Source of the DNA: Desulfobacterales bacterium
GTDB lineage: Bacteria; Desulfobacterota; Desulfobacteria; Desulfobacterales; UBA5852
Length of the DNA: 5,797 nucleotides
Direction: 5' to 3'
Assembly: GCA_016735415.1 (NCBI GenBank)
Contig: JAERRP010000029.1
Coordinates: forward strand, 1-5,797
How positions within the stretch are numbered: position 1 is the stretch's first letter; the number at the start of each line of letters is the position of its first letter. Below the pieces are notes generated by a model. That model did not search any database, was not told the origin of the DNA, and was given only the letters and a program-made list of their open reading frames with translations. This document shows, one piece after another, positions 5,793 to 5,797 of this stretch. The position numbers were made by a program, and so were the translations under genes.

Positions 5793-5797
5793 TGAGG

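Noticed and set aside
1..5797. CRISPR array, tRNA or rRNA genes, phage or defence modules
   Set aside because: No regularly spaced direct repeats, no cloverleaf or rRNA-like sequence, and no integrase, nuclease or toxin-antitoxin motifs were seen.

Overview
This 5.8 kb window is G+C-rich chromosomal DNA. Its genes look like those of a Gram-negative proteobacterium-type cell: a class A penicillin-binding protein of the PBP1B type, an outer-membrane-type lipoprotein, a UMF1/Atg22-like major facilitator and a flavin disulfide-reductase-fold enzyme. My best guess is a member of the Desulfobacterota (former Deltaproteobacteria). That rests on general style and protein character, not on a marker gene.

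Layout from left to right. (1) 1-661, minus strand: the first 220 codons of a UMF1-family MFS transporter, cut by the left edge. (2) 662-865: a divergent intergenic region with a G+C-rich hairpin and a weak promoter candidate. (3) 938-3196, plus strand: a PBP1B-type bifunctional glycosyltransferase/transpeptidase (mrcB-like) with all catalytic motifs. Its reading frame clearly continues upstream to about 866, where it encodes a basic tail and the transmembrane anchor, but no ATG/GTG/TTG exists there; an ACG codon sits where the start is expected. (4) 3186-3638, plus strand: a 150-residue lipoprotein with two tandem TPRs. It overlaps the PBP gene by 11 bases and has a strong Shine-Dalgarno. Size, type and position match what is known of LpoP-like activators of PBP1B. 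(5) 3696-5198, minus strand: a 500-residue enzyme of the dihydrolipoamide dehydrogenase/soluble transhydrogenase fold. Both redox cysteines are replaced (Gly46, Ala51), yet the C-terminal His-Glu pair and the FAD and NAD motifs remain. (6) 5353-5636, plus strand: what looks like a collapsed signalling gene. A short membrane N-terminus in one frame is followed, in another frame, by the last ~46 residues of a GGDEF domain. (7) 5636-5792: a 157-bp nested palindrome with 19-bp terminal inverted repeats (16 of 19 identical) and a long central hairpin, like a MITE or REP-type element. It abuts the stop codon of the GGDEF remnant.

How the genes work together: the PBP and lipoprotein genes form a two-gene, probably translationally coupled cell-wall synthesis unit, an inner-membrane synthase plus a putative outer-membrane activator. 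The MFS gene is divergent from it and the flavoenzyme gene convergent, so these are probably separate transcription units. The right end (5199-5797) is a decaying accessory zone with no intact gene of recognised function.
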